NCBI GenBank assembly: GCA_002343335.1
Contig: DDSI01000081.1
Coordinates: 292 to 14,826 of the forward strand
DNA from: Bacteriovoracaceae bacterium UBA2394
Lineage (GTDB): Bacteria > Bdellovibrionota > UBA2394
Direction: 5' to 3'
DNA length: 14,535 nt
Made by a program: the position numbers and the translations under genes. Below the pieces are notes generated by a model. The model did no database searches. It was given only the letters and a program-made list of their open reading frames with translations, and had not been told where the DNA came from. The first letter of the stretch is position 1; each line of letters opens with the position of its first letter. Of this stretch, positions 8,739-14,535 are shown one piece after another.

Positions 8739-8810
8739 ATTCATGGGGTCTTAACAGGGTGGGTTTTGACGAGGATTCGGGAAGGCATGGGTTTTGCAAC
8801 TTAACCCCTG

Positions 8811-9632
8811 GTGATCGATTTTAAGCGGATTTTGAGACTTCTCGTCTGGGCGACGGCCGCAGTCATTCCGCCCATTTTGGCATGGGGGGCGCCCCAAATC
8901 GAAGCCTGTAAGAATGCGACGATCAGCTTAGGCGATCGAGCCTTTACGGTCATGTATCGACCCATATTCTCTGCGGTCATTACACCTCAAAACTTTTCAA
9001 AACTTCCCCCGACCGTCGCCAAATATTTGGGGGAGGATGGGGTGAATTTGCGACAACTCTTTCGTCCCGATGAGGTCATTATGGGCGTCGAACCGCCTCA
9101 TCATTTCTTTCTAATGGCGGGATACTATCGACTCGACGGTCGCATCATGAAGCCCGCCCAAGTGACGCGCACGAATGACTATATGCCCGCCGGACGCGGT
9201 GTTTATTTTCGCTTCCGGGGTCTTCCCCAAGCGAAACTCCAAAAAATAATCGAGGGGATCAAAGCGCAAGACGGCGCCTTTACCCTATCTTGTACGCTGG
9301 CTACTTGTTCGATTTTACAGAGCGCTGGTCTTTCGATGGGCGACGGAAAGCCCCCGGATATTGAACCCTTCAAAAATTTTATCCGGATCATGGAACATGG
9401 CTTCGTGGATGAGACCGGCAACAAGGTGAACATGGAGATCCTGGCCTCCACGGCCGATGACCTCCAACACTTTGTTCGAAGCGTGCGCGCCATCGATCAC
9501 CGAGTGCAATCCGGAATCCGCGCGCAAGTGAAAGAGGGAGGCGCTGAAATGTTTCTGGATAAAATTCGAGCCGAACACGGTGAACCGCCACAAGAGATCG
9601 TCGACTTCTTTCGCAGTTGGTCTCCGGAATAA
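8811..9632 (+). CDS. Secreted protein of unknown function with a His...Cys pattern
   Basis: I do not recognise this 273-residue protein. It opens with a signal sequence (about residues 5-26, LRLLVWATAAVIPPILAWGA), so the mature protein is probably periplasmic or outer-membrane associated. Visible landmarks are PPHHFFLMAGYY (H97/H98), a Gly/Arg-rich segment near 128-137, and TLSCTLATCSILQSAGL (C161 and C166). A His-first, Cys-later order, with the Cys at the start of a helix, is what permuted papain-like NlpC/P60 or YiiX/LRAT proteins show; that is only a suggestion here. The C-terminal third looks helical and charged. The start is GTG at 8811 without a clear ribosome site. An in-frame TTG at 8835, preceded by AAGCGGA, would shorten the signal peptide to a normal form and may be the real one. 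It is divergent from the membrane protein and convergent with the next gene. Confidence 0.75.
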   Translation: MIDFKRILRLLVWATAAVIPPILAWGAPQIEACKNATISLGDRAFTVMYRPIFSAVITPQNFSKLPPTVAKYLGEDGVNLRQLFRPDEVIMGVEPPHHFFLMAGYYRLDGRIMKPAQVTRTNDYMPAGRGVYFRFRGLPQAKLQKIIEGIKAQDGAFTLSCTLATCSILQSAGLSMGDGKPPDIEPFKNFIRIMEHGFVDETGNKVNMEILASTADDLQHFVRSVRAIDHRVQSGIRAQVKEGGAEMFLDKIRAEHGEPPQEIVDFFRSWSPE

Positions 9633-9646
9633 TTCTTCTGAAATAT

Positions 9647-10090
9647 CTACAGTAGCTTGGCACGACCCGGATCAACTAAAAATCGATGTGCTAAAAAGGA
9701 TCGGCCGAGAAGAATAGGAAACTTCATTTTCTCGCGATTGGTCACACTCAAAATAATTTCGTGTGTCGCTCCGCCAATTTCAATTTCAGTTCGAATAAAC
9801 GGACGTTCTTCAATTTTGCCGCCGGAATTTTTAACATTTCGCCAATCGACAATGGGCGCTTCCACCCAGACGTGCTTCGGCTTGGTCGTAGGACCTACCT
9901 TCAATTTCATTTTGAGAACTTCATTGATGATTCGATGCGGTGCACTCGGCAATCGAATGACCTCATATTCTTCGGCATGAATGGCCGCAGACTTTGCACC
10001 CGTGTCCACCTTGGCGCGCATGCGCAAGTTCTTCCATTTCGGAAATCTCACTTTTTGCTGCCAACCGATAATCGGCAATTCTCGACTCAC
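9647..10090 (-). CDS. RimB-like retropepsin-type protease (formerly 'ATP-dependent zinc protease')
   Basis: The 147-residue product matches the PF05618 family: AKVDTGAKSAAIHA, with the aspartic-protease-like D29-T30-G31, near the N-terminus, and PILLGRSFLAHRFLVD at the C-terminus. These are the two halves of a single-domain retropepsin fold that would work as a dimer. Family members often sit beside rimK, where they trim glutamate tails added to ribosomal protein S6. No rimK is visible here, so the substrate is unknown. The start is GTG. An AAGG site within TAAGGTAATC, which overlaps the stop of the upstream transporter gene, is correctly placed for it. The gene is third in a minus-strand cluster, ten bases after the transporter, and converges with the secreted-protein gene across only 14 bases. 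Confidence 0.85.
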   Translation of the reverse strand: MSRELPIIGWQQKVRFPKWKNLRMRAKVDTGAKSAAIHAEEYEVIRLPSAPHRIINEVLKMKLKVGPTTKPKHVWVEAPIVDWRNVKNSGGKIEERPFIRTEIEIGGATHEIILSVTNREKMKFPILLGRSFLAHRFLVDPGRAKLL

Positions 10091-10100
10091 AAAGATTACC

Positions 10101-10988
10101 TTACAAGATGAATGAGAATCCTAAAATAAAAAGGCAAAAGGCGAAGAGTAAATATTTACTGGGCCACCGCTTTTCAAAAAGACACTCCCAGATTCCTGCA
10201 AAGAGCGGGGCGGCTCCAAGCAACGCGGAGACCGTGGCCAAATGTCCGATGCTTACAGCCGCTAAAAAAAATCCCAAAGAGATGGTTGTACCGGTTAAAC
10301 TTCCGGCAATCACGATACCTTTTTGACGCTTTGGAAATGCCTTAAACTTTTCCCACAATTTGAGCGGCTTCACGAGACCGATCACGGCGAATCCCATTAC
10401 CGCGCCAGCACATCGAAAAAAATTTCCCTCCATCACAGAAATCGCTCGATCGAATTCGAAAGCGTAGCGCGTGAGTGCTATCCCGCAAGCATCCAAAATA
10501 GTAGCTGCCAATGCAAAAAGCGGCCCTTTGATTTCCCAACGACCCTCCTGTTTAAATTTTTCGAAGCTGAGCGTGAAGACGCAAGCCATCAAAAACAAAA
10601 TTGCAATTGCCTTCTTGGGCGTAACGGATTGATCGAAAAACAAATAACCCAGAACGCCCAGCGCGATGGGTTGAGAACTAAAAATGAGAAGCGTTCTTGC
10701 TGAACCGATCGTGGCAAAGGCTCGAACGAGCAACAAATCTGCGGTGCAAAGCCCGATGATGCCGCTGATGAAAAATGCGAACAGAGACGGGGCGGCCGGA
10801 AAGTGACTCCATTCGCGAACCACGATCGCCGCTAGTCCGAAACTCAGGAAGGCAATCCAAGCTTTGAAGGCTGTCATCCAAAGGACGGTGGCGCGCTTGG
10901 CATAGATGGCAAATACGAAGGACCCTAGAGAAAAACAAAATGCGGAGGCGAGCGCATAGGCATAGGCGGAATTCAAGGTGTCATCCAC
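10101..10988 (-). CDS. EamA/DMT-family transporter
   Basis: The 295-residue product has about ten hydrophobic helices in two EamA-like repeats. The first covers about 5-140 and has the SARTLLIFSSQPIALGVLGYLFFDQ segment. The second covers about 150-295 and ends SIGHLATVSALLGAAPLFAGIWECLFEKRWP. This is the layout of drug/metabolite superfamily exporters, which move amino acids, metabolites or drugs across the inner membrane; the substrate cannot be read from sequence. The longest frame starts with GTG at 10988, overlapping the upstream hydrolase gene by 16 bases. A TTG at 10976 overlaps the hydrolase stop as TTGA and begins right at the first helix, so it is an equally good start. It is the middle gene of the three-gene minus-strand cluster. 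Confidence 0.85.
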   Translation of the reverse strand: MDDTLNSAYAYALASAFCFSLGSFVFAIYAKRATVLWMTAFKAWIAFLSFGLAAIVVREWSHFPAAPSLFAFFISGIIGLCTADLLLVRAFATIGSARTLLIFSSQPIALGVLGYLFFDQSVTPKKAIAILFLMACVFTLSFEKFKQEGRWEIKGPLFALAATILDACGIALTRYAFEFDRAISVMEGNFFRCAGAVMGFAVIGLVKPLKLWEKFKAFPKRQKGIVIAGSLTGTTISLGFFLAAVSIGHLATVSALLGAAPLFAGIWECLFEKRWPSKYLLFAFCLFILGFSFIL

Positions 10989-11629
10989 GCTTTCAAGCGC
11001 TCTTCCAGCATTGGCACTTCTTCCTTCAAATGAAACGAATGGGGCTTATCGAAAATCTGAAATTCAAATGAAACTTTTTCCTGTTTCAAAACCTGATACG
11101 TCTTTTCCGCAAAATCCAACTTCACAATTTCATCACGCGAGCCGTGCGAAATAAAAAGACGTTGAGCCTTCGCATAGGGCCCAAAGGCTTGGGGATAATC
11201 TTGAGCCTGCACGCAAAACCCTGAAATACAAAGAAAGCCCCCCATTTTAAAGGGACCGCGAAGCGCCAGATCAAGTCCCATTGCAGCCCCTTGAGAGAAG
11301 CCTAACCAAAAAATTTTTTCCGCAGAAATCCCCTGCGACTCAATTTCTGTCACGACGTCGATGAGCAATTTTCGGGATTCTTCAATTCCCTTTTTTCCAT
11401 CGAGGTACCAAGAATATCCCTCGTCTTTTTGATCTTCCCGACGGTCTTCAAAAGGGGCCTGCAAAGAAATGAAAGCCAAGCCGGGGATCTGAAATCTTTT
11501 CGAATACCACTCCAAGAGCCGCAGATTGCCGGTACGTCCGTGAACCAATAGCAGAAGATGGCTGAAAGTGGCCTCGTCGGCAGGAAACAGGAACCGCGCT
11601 TTAAGTGACTTTAACGTGATGGCATGCAT
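10973..11629 (-). CDS. Alpha/beta-hydrolase, carboxylesterase/phospholipase family (Abhydrolase_2-like)
   Basis: The 218-residue product has the catalytic triad of small carboxylesterases. The nucleophile is S112 in GFSQGAAM (110-117), the acid is D166 in SHGSRDEIV, and the base is H197 or H200 in DKPHSFHLKEE. The N-terminal LLLLVHGRTGN gives the oxyanion-hole region. There is no signal peptide, so it is cytoplasmic. The family hydrolyses short acyl esters or lysophospholipids; the natural substrate is unknown. It is the first gene of a minus-strand cluster with the transporter and the RimB-like protease. Its ATG is preceded only by a weak AAGACGGA site. It diverges from the phenylalanine hydroxylase gene across just 44 bases, in which the minus-strand -10 candidate (TATACC) overlaps that of phhA. 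Confidence 0.88.
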   Translation of the reverse strand: MHAITLKSLKARFLFPADEATFSHLLLLVHGRTGNLRLLEWYSKRFQIPGLAFISLQAPFEDRREDQKDEGYSWYLDGKKGIEESRKLLIDVVTEIESQGISAEKIFWLGFSQGAAMGLDLALRGPFKMGGFLCISGFCVQAQDYPQAFGPYAKAQRLFISHGSRDEIVKLDFAEKTYQVLKQEKVSFEFQIFDKPHSFHLKEEVPMLEERLKAWMTP

Positions 11630-11650
11630 TCCGTCTTGGCTCCAGGCCTC

Positions 11651-11659
11651 TGGTATACT
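11651..11659 (+). promoter_or_regulatory. Extended -10 promoter candidate for phenylalanine hydroxylase
   Basis: TGGTATACT is an extended -10 element (TGn plus TATACT, five of six to consensus). No good -35 is seen at the normal spacing, as is common for extended -10 promoters. Transcription would start near 11666, only about eight bases before the ATG at 11674. That leaves almost no leader and no room for a ribosome binding site. Confidence 0.45.
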
Positions 11660-11673
11660 TAAACTAAGTCGAA

Positions 11674-12489
11674 ATGAAAGAGGCGAATAAAAACTCGCAC
11701 TCCCAGCCCTCCGTCACGGATCAATATAGATCTGTGAATGTGGAAATCACGACCACACACAATTCCGATCTGAAAAATTTGGTCGTACCTCGTTACACGG
11801 AAGAAGAGCATGAGACCTGGGCGATCATGTTTGATCGGCAGTTTAGAACTCTCCCGGGTCGAGCTTCTCAGGAATATTTAGACGCCTTGAAATTACTCAA
11901 TCTGCCTACGAAGCGAATTCCAAAACTTATCGATGTGAGCGCTGTATTAGAAAAAGCAACAGGCTGGAAGCTCACACGCGTGGCCGGTCTTGTTCCTGAA
12001 AAGGAATTTTTCGAATGTTTATCGCAGAAGCTTTTTCCCTGTACCGACTTTATTCGTGCCCGTTCAGAACTCGAATACACGCCATCGCCCGATATGTTTC
12101 ATGATATCTTTGGGCACATTCCACTTATCACCAATCAAACCTTCGCGGATTTTTATGAGTTTTTTGGTAGGGCTGCGCTTAATGCCGACTCAGAAATGCT
12201 CACGAAACTGCAAAGAATCTATTGGTTCACTGTTGAGTTCGGACTGATCCGAAATCCAGAGGGTCTGCGTGTCTATGGCTCAGGAATCCTTTCTTCCATA
12301 GGAGAAAGTTTATGGGCTTTGGGACCTAATGTGCGCGTACACCCCTTTGACTATAAAGTCGTAGAGAACCAATTTTATGAGATTTTTCACATGCAAGAGG
12401 ACGTATTTGCTATCGAATCCTTCGACTGGCTTTTAGAAAGTTTCAGAAACTACGCCGTAAAAAATCGACTTCTTCCCGCAGGCGCGTAA
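11674..12489 (+). CDS. phhA: Phenylalanine 4-monooxygenase (pterin- and iron-dependent)
   Basis: The 271-residue product is the size of bacterial single-domain phenylalanine hydroxylases, which convert phenylalanine to tyrosine with a tetrahydropterin cofactor and O2. The iron ligands are H143 and H148 in PDMFHDIFGHIP and E188 in WFTVEFGL. Other family blocks are EEEHETWAIMFDRQ (43-56), the PEKEFFECL stretch (108-116) and YGSGILSSIGES (201-212). Residues 1-37 are polar, Ser/Thr/Asn-rich and probably disordered; they precede the part that aligns with the family. In-frame GTG codons at 11734 and 11740 could be later starts, but none has a ribosome site. No pterin carbinolamine dehydratase gene (phhB) lies beside it. 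It is followed by an unknown plus-strand gene 73 bases downstream. Confidence 0.95.
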   Translation: MKEANKNSHSQPSVTDQYRSVNVEITTTHNSDLKNLVVPRYTEEEHETWAIMFDRQFRTLPGRASQEYLDALKLLNLPTKRIPKLIDVSAVLEKATGWKLTRVAGLVPEKEFFECLSQKLFPCTDFIRARSELEYTPSPDMFHDIFGHIPLITNQTFADFYEFFGRAALNADSEMLTKLQRIYWFTVEFGLIRNPEGLRVYGSGILSSIGESLWALGPNVRVHPFDYKVVENQFYEIFHMQEDVFAIESFDWLLESFRNYAVKNRLLPAGA

Positions 12490-12562
12490 GAAAGAAGAGC
12501 GTGTTACTCGCTGTCAGGCGATGTCAGGGGGCTTTTGCAAATCCACGTGCGAGGGTCTCTTC

Positions 12563-13069
12563 ATGGAAAAAGGACTCCCTATTAGCGTTATTTATCCCTT
12601 CATTGTTTCTGGAGCGAAATCCCAGCCCCATTTGGGTCAGTTTCTTCAGCATCTTTTCTTTGAATGCCTTCAACAACATGTCCCCTACCGCACTCTCTTG
12701 CCGCGCGAACGAATGCTCGATTCCATGACGCTTGCCGACGGGAGTCATCAACTGGTTGGAGTGCTCTCGCAAATTGAAATCACGAATGAAGGCTATGAGG
12801 ACGTTCCGATTACGCTAAGAGTTCATTTTGATCTCTTTATCGTCGAGCAACATCACATGGAACAGCGATGCAATCTGCGGGCCGTTGGCGAAATTGAAAT
12901 CGATCAGGAATTTCGGGCGTATCGAGATCCCACCGCTTTCGACATTCAGAATTTATCGGCTGAAGAAATGCAGGCATGGGCTAAATCGCCCACAGGCCGA
13001 GCCTGCAAACACGGCATTGAAATTCTAAGCCTTCAATACAAGCGGATGCTCAATCTCGGGCAGACATAA
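12563..13069 (+). CDS. Hypothetical protein downstream of phhA
   Basis: I do not recognise this 168-residue protein. It begins MEKGLPISVIYPFIVSGAKS and has no signal peptide or membrane helix, so it should be cytoplasmic. It shows alternating hydrophobic stretches that look like beta strands (HQLVGVLSQIEI, ITLRVHFDLFIV, CNLRAVGEIEID). An HH motif in VEQHHMEQRC and a helical C-terminus ending in SLQYKRMLNL are also visible. No catalytic pattern is evident. I chose the ATG at 12563 because GAGGG stands eight bases before it. An in-frame ATG at 12521 would add 14 residues with two cysteines but has no properly spaced ribosome site. It follows phhA on the same strand after 73 bases without a terminator, so co-transcription is likely. 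It converges with the glutathione transferase gene, with eight bases between them. Confidence 0.72.
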   Translation: MEKGLPISVIYPFIVSGAKSQPHLGQFLQHLFFECLQQHVPYRTLLPRERMLDSMTLADGSHQLVGVLSQIEITNEGYEDVPITLRVHFDLFIVEQHHMEQRCNLRAVGEIEIDQEFRAYRDPTAFDIQNLSAEEMQAWAKSPTGRACKHGIEILSLQYKRMLNLGQT

Positions 13070-13077
13070 TGATGCGA

Positions 13078-13692
13078 CTAAGCTGCTTCTTTGAGCAGGC
13101 CCTCGGCCCGGAGCGCTTCCCGAACGGCGGGTCTTTCCACCATTTTTTGCATGTACTTCTGCACATGCGGCCAAGGCGTGACATCGAACTTCAAATAAGC
13201 GGTCCAGCTGAGAATGGTATAGAGATACGCATCGGCGATCGTGAAAGTAGTGCCCGCGATGAAAGCATTCGAGGAAAGGCGTTCATTCACATAGGTGAGG
13301 CGCTTCTTCACATTTTCGATCGCATAGTTTTTAGTATCGTCCGATAAATCCTTCCTCCACAATACTCCAAGGCTCTTATGCAACTCGGTGGCGATGAAGT
13401 TAAGCCACTCCATCAAGCGATAGCGCTCTAACGTTTTCGGTTCCGGCGCTAATCCCGAACCCGGCTTTTGATCGGCAATATATTGGAGGATCACGGCAAC
13501 TTCCGTGATGAACTCTTTCGAATCGGTTTCAAGCACCGGCACATACCCTTTTGGATTTTTCGCTAAAAATTCAGGCGAGGTTTGCTCCTTGCCCCGCAGA
13601 TCTACTTTTTGCAATTCAAAAGGCAAACCTGATTCACGAAGAGCAATGTGAGGAGCGAGAGAACAAGAGGCTGGGCCGTAATAAAGTTTCAT
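13078..13692 (-). CDS. Glutathione S-transferase, beta-class-like
   Basis: The 204-residue product has the thioredoxin-like N-terminal domain of bacterial GSTs. It starts MKLYYGPASCSLAPHIALRE, with C10 as the candidate active-site cysteine of the beta class. The cis-proline block is KGYVPVLE (48-55), and the glutathione-binding acidic residue is E64 in ITEVAVILQYIAD. The helical C-terminal domain carries ELHKSLGVLW and the N-capping segment FTIADAYLYTILSW. It is cytoplasmic and likely conjugates or reduces electrophiles or peroxides with glutathione. The ATG has no obvious Shine-Dalgarno. It diverges from icd across 90 bases and converges with the phhA-downstream gene. Confidence 0.92.
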   Translation of the reverse strand: MKLYYGPASCSLAPHIALRESGLPFELQKVDLRGKEQTSPEFLAKNPKGYVPVLETDSKEFITEVAVILQYIADQKPGSGLAPEPKTLERYRLMEWLNFIATELHKSLGVLWRKDLSDDTKNYAIENVKKRLTYVNERLSSNAFIAGTTFTIADAYLYTILSWTAYLKFDVTPWPHVQKYMQKMVERPAVREALRAEGLLKEAA

Positions 13693-13740
13693 GAGGGGAA
13701 CATCTCAGAGCCTCAAAGGTGAATCAAGAAGTCCTCGCCT

Positions 13741-13746
13741 TATAAA
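13741..13746 (+). promoter_or_regulatory. Possible -10 element of icd
   Basis: TATAAA matches five of six bases of the -10 consensus and lies 36 bases before the icd ATG. The best -35 at usable spacing is GTGAAT (13719-13724), which is poor. The 90-base gap shared with the divergent glutathione transferase gene must hold promoters for both; I see no better candidate. Confidence 0.3.
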
Positions 13747-13782
13747 CGGCTGGAGGATTAGGATCTGCCGGCAGGAGAATTT

Positions 13783-14535
13783 ATGTCAGCCACTAAAAAA
13801 GTTCCAATCGTTGTCGCCAAAGGGGATGGCATTGGCCCGGAAATTATGGACGCTACGTTGACCGTCTTGAACGAAGCTGGCGCGCAACTTGAGTACCACT
13901 ATATCGAAGTCGGCGAGAAAGTTTATTTGGCGGGCAACAAAGCCGGAATCGCACCCGAAAGTTGGGATTTACTCCGCAACCTCAAAGTATTTTTGAAAGC
14001 GCCGATCACGACGCCTCAAGGTGGCGGCTATAAAAGCTTGAATGTGACAGCGAGAAAAACGCTCGGCCTTTACGCCAACGTACGCCCCTGCATTGCTTAC
14101 ACACCCTATGTGGAAAGCAAATATCCGGGGATGGATTTGGTCATTGTTCGCGAGAATGAAGAAGGCATGTATGTGGGGATTGAGCATCAGCAAACTGCCG
14201 ATCAAATTCAATCGCTGAAAATTATCTCCCGTCCTGGTGCTGAGAAAATTTGTTTGTATGCATTTGAATATGCGCGCAAATACGGTCGCAAAAAAGTGAC
14301 CTGCTTTATCAAAGATAACATCATGAAGATGACCGACGGTTTGTTTCACAAAATTTTTGATGATGTCGCCAAGCTCTATCCAGACATCACGGCGGAATCT
14401 TGGATCGTGGATATTGGGATGGCGAAGATGGCCGACACGCCGGAAGCTTTTGAAGTGATCGTGATGCCCAATTTGTATGGAGACATCGCTTCTGACATCG
14501 CCGCACAAATTGCGGGTAGCGTGGGACTCGCGGGA
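13783..14535 (+). CDS. icd: Isocitrate dehydrogenase, long Thermus/Rickettsia-like type (partial, 3' end outside window)
   Basis: The ATG at 13783 has a strong AGGAG site seven bases upstream, and the frame is open to the right edge (251 codons). The protein begins with IVVAKGDGIGPEIM, the nucleotide-binding start of the isocitrate/isopropylmalate dehydrogenase family. Next come KAPITTPQGGGYKSLNVTARKTLGLYANVRPC, holding the substrate-binding Ser and Arg residues, and RENEEGMYVGIEH. After these come KKVTCFIKDNIMKMTDG and VMPNLYGDIASDIAAQIAGSVGLAG. The PITTPQGGGYKSLNVT block marks the longer type (about 480-500 residues) known from Thermus and Rickettsia rather than the E. coli type. It makes 2-oxoglutarate from isocitrate in the TCA cycle, most likely with NADP. 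A 10-bp palindrome CTGCCGGCAG (13765-13774) overlaps the left edge of the ribosome site. Confidence 0.95.
   Translation, partial: MSATKKVPIVVAKGDGIGPEIMDATLTVLNEAGAQLEYHYIEVGEKVYLAGNKAGIAPESWDLLRNLKVFLKAPITTPQGGGYKSLNVTARKTLGLYANVRPCIAYTPYVESKYPGMDLVIVRENEEGMYVGIEHQQTADQIQSLKIISRPGAEKICLYAFEYARKYGRKKVTCFIKDNIMKMTDGLFHKIFDDVAKLYPDITAESWIVDIGMAKMADTPEAFEVIVMPNLYGDIASDIAAQIAGSVGLAG

Larger units (their letters stand above)
8640..8810. other. Divergent intergenic region between the two unknown exported proteins
   Basis: These 171 bases separate the start codons of a minus-strand and a plus-strand gene and must hold both sets of upstream signals. I find no convincing -10/-35 pair. A TTGACG at 8766-8771 on the plus strand has no good -10 partner. 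The stretch holds an imperfect inverted repeat (8701-8738). It also holds a 9-base direct repeat TGGGTTTTG at 8760-8768 and 8788-8796, and a gapped dyad GGGGTCTTAA (8745-8754) against TTAACCCC (8801-8808). Confidence 0.5.

Noticed and set aside
13765..13774. CTGCCGGCAG palindrome before icd as an operator
   Set aside because: It is a single 10-bp palindrome without flanking symmetry, and such sites occur by chance.
13969..14508. Minus-strand open frame opposite icd
   Set aside because: Antisense to the conserved isocitrate dehydrogenase frame, and its translation has no recognisable features.
1..14535. CRISPR arrays, tRNAs, rRNAs, insertion sequences, phage or defence genes
   Set aside because: I found no tandem spaced repeats, cloverleaf or rRNA sequence, transposase motif or defence-type domain anywhere in the window.

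Overview
The window comes from a Gram-negative bacterium that respires through an alternative complex III (ACIII) instead of, or as well as, cytochrome bc1. The other content is chromosomal housekeeping and accessory metabolism: isocitrate dehydrogenase, phenylalanine hydroxylase, glutathione transferase, an EamA transporter and a RimB-type protease. I see no phage, insertion sequence, CRISPR array, tRNA or rRNA. Base composition looks close to 50% GC throughout, with no clear transferred island. The gene set would fit a Bdellovibrionota or delta-proteobacterial type of organism, but that is a weak inference.

Layout. (1) Positions 1-7060, minus strand: a tightly coupled actA-(66-codon ORF)-actB-actC-actD-actE-actF operon. 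actF runs off the left edge. A sigma70-like promoter and an 18-bp dyad lie between actA and the next gene. Junctions are ATGA overlaps (actB/C and actE/F), an 8-bp overlap (actC/D) or a 2-bp gap (actD/E). (2) 7209-9632: a divergent pair of exported proteins I cannot name, a polytopic membrane protein (minus) and a secreted protein with a His...Cys pattern (plus). They share a 171-bp region holding a long imperfect inverted repeat. (3) 9647-11629, minus strand: a compact three-gene cluster of serine hydrolase, EamA transporter and RimB-like aspartic protease. (4) 11674-13069, plus strand: phenylalanine 4-monooxygenase followed by a 168-residue unknown. (5) 13078-13692, minus strand: a beta-class-like glutathione S-transferase. 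(6) 13783-end, plus strand: the 5' part of an isocitrate dehydrogenase of the long Thermus/Rickettsia-like type.

How they work together. ActC and ActF are the NrfD-type membrane subunits. ActC carries the quinol site. Electrons pass through the ActB iron-sulfur clusters to the pentaheme ActA and monoheme ActE, then to a periplasmic acceptor or directly to a terminal oxidase, whose genes would be expected beyond the left edge. The strongest candidates for something undescribed are the 66-codon ORF inside the ACIII operon and the divergent unknown pair at 7.2-9.6 kb. Neither can be shown from sequence alone to be a new system.
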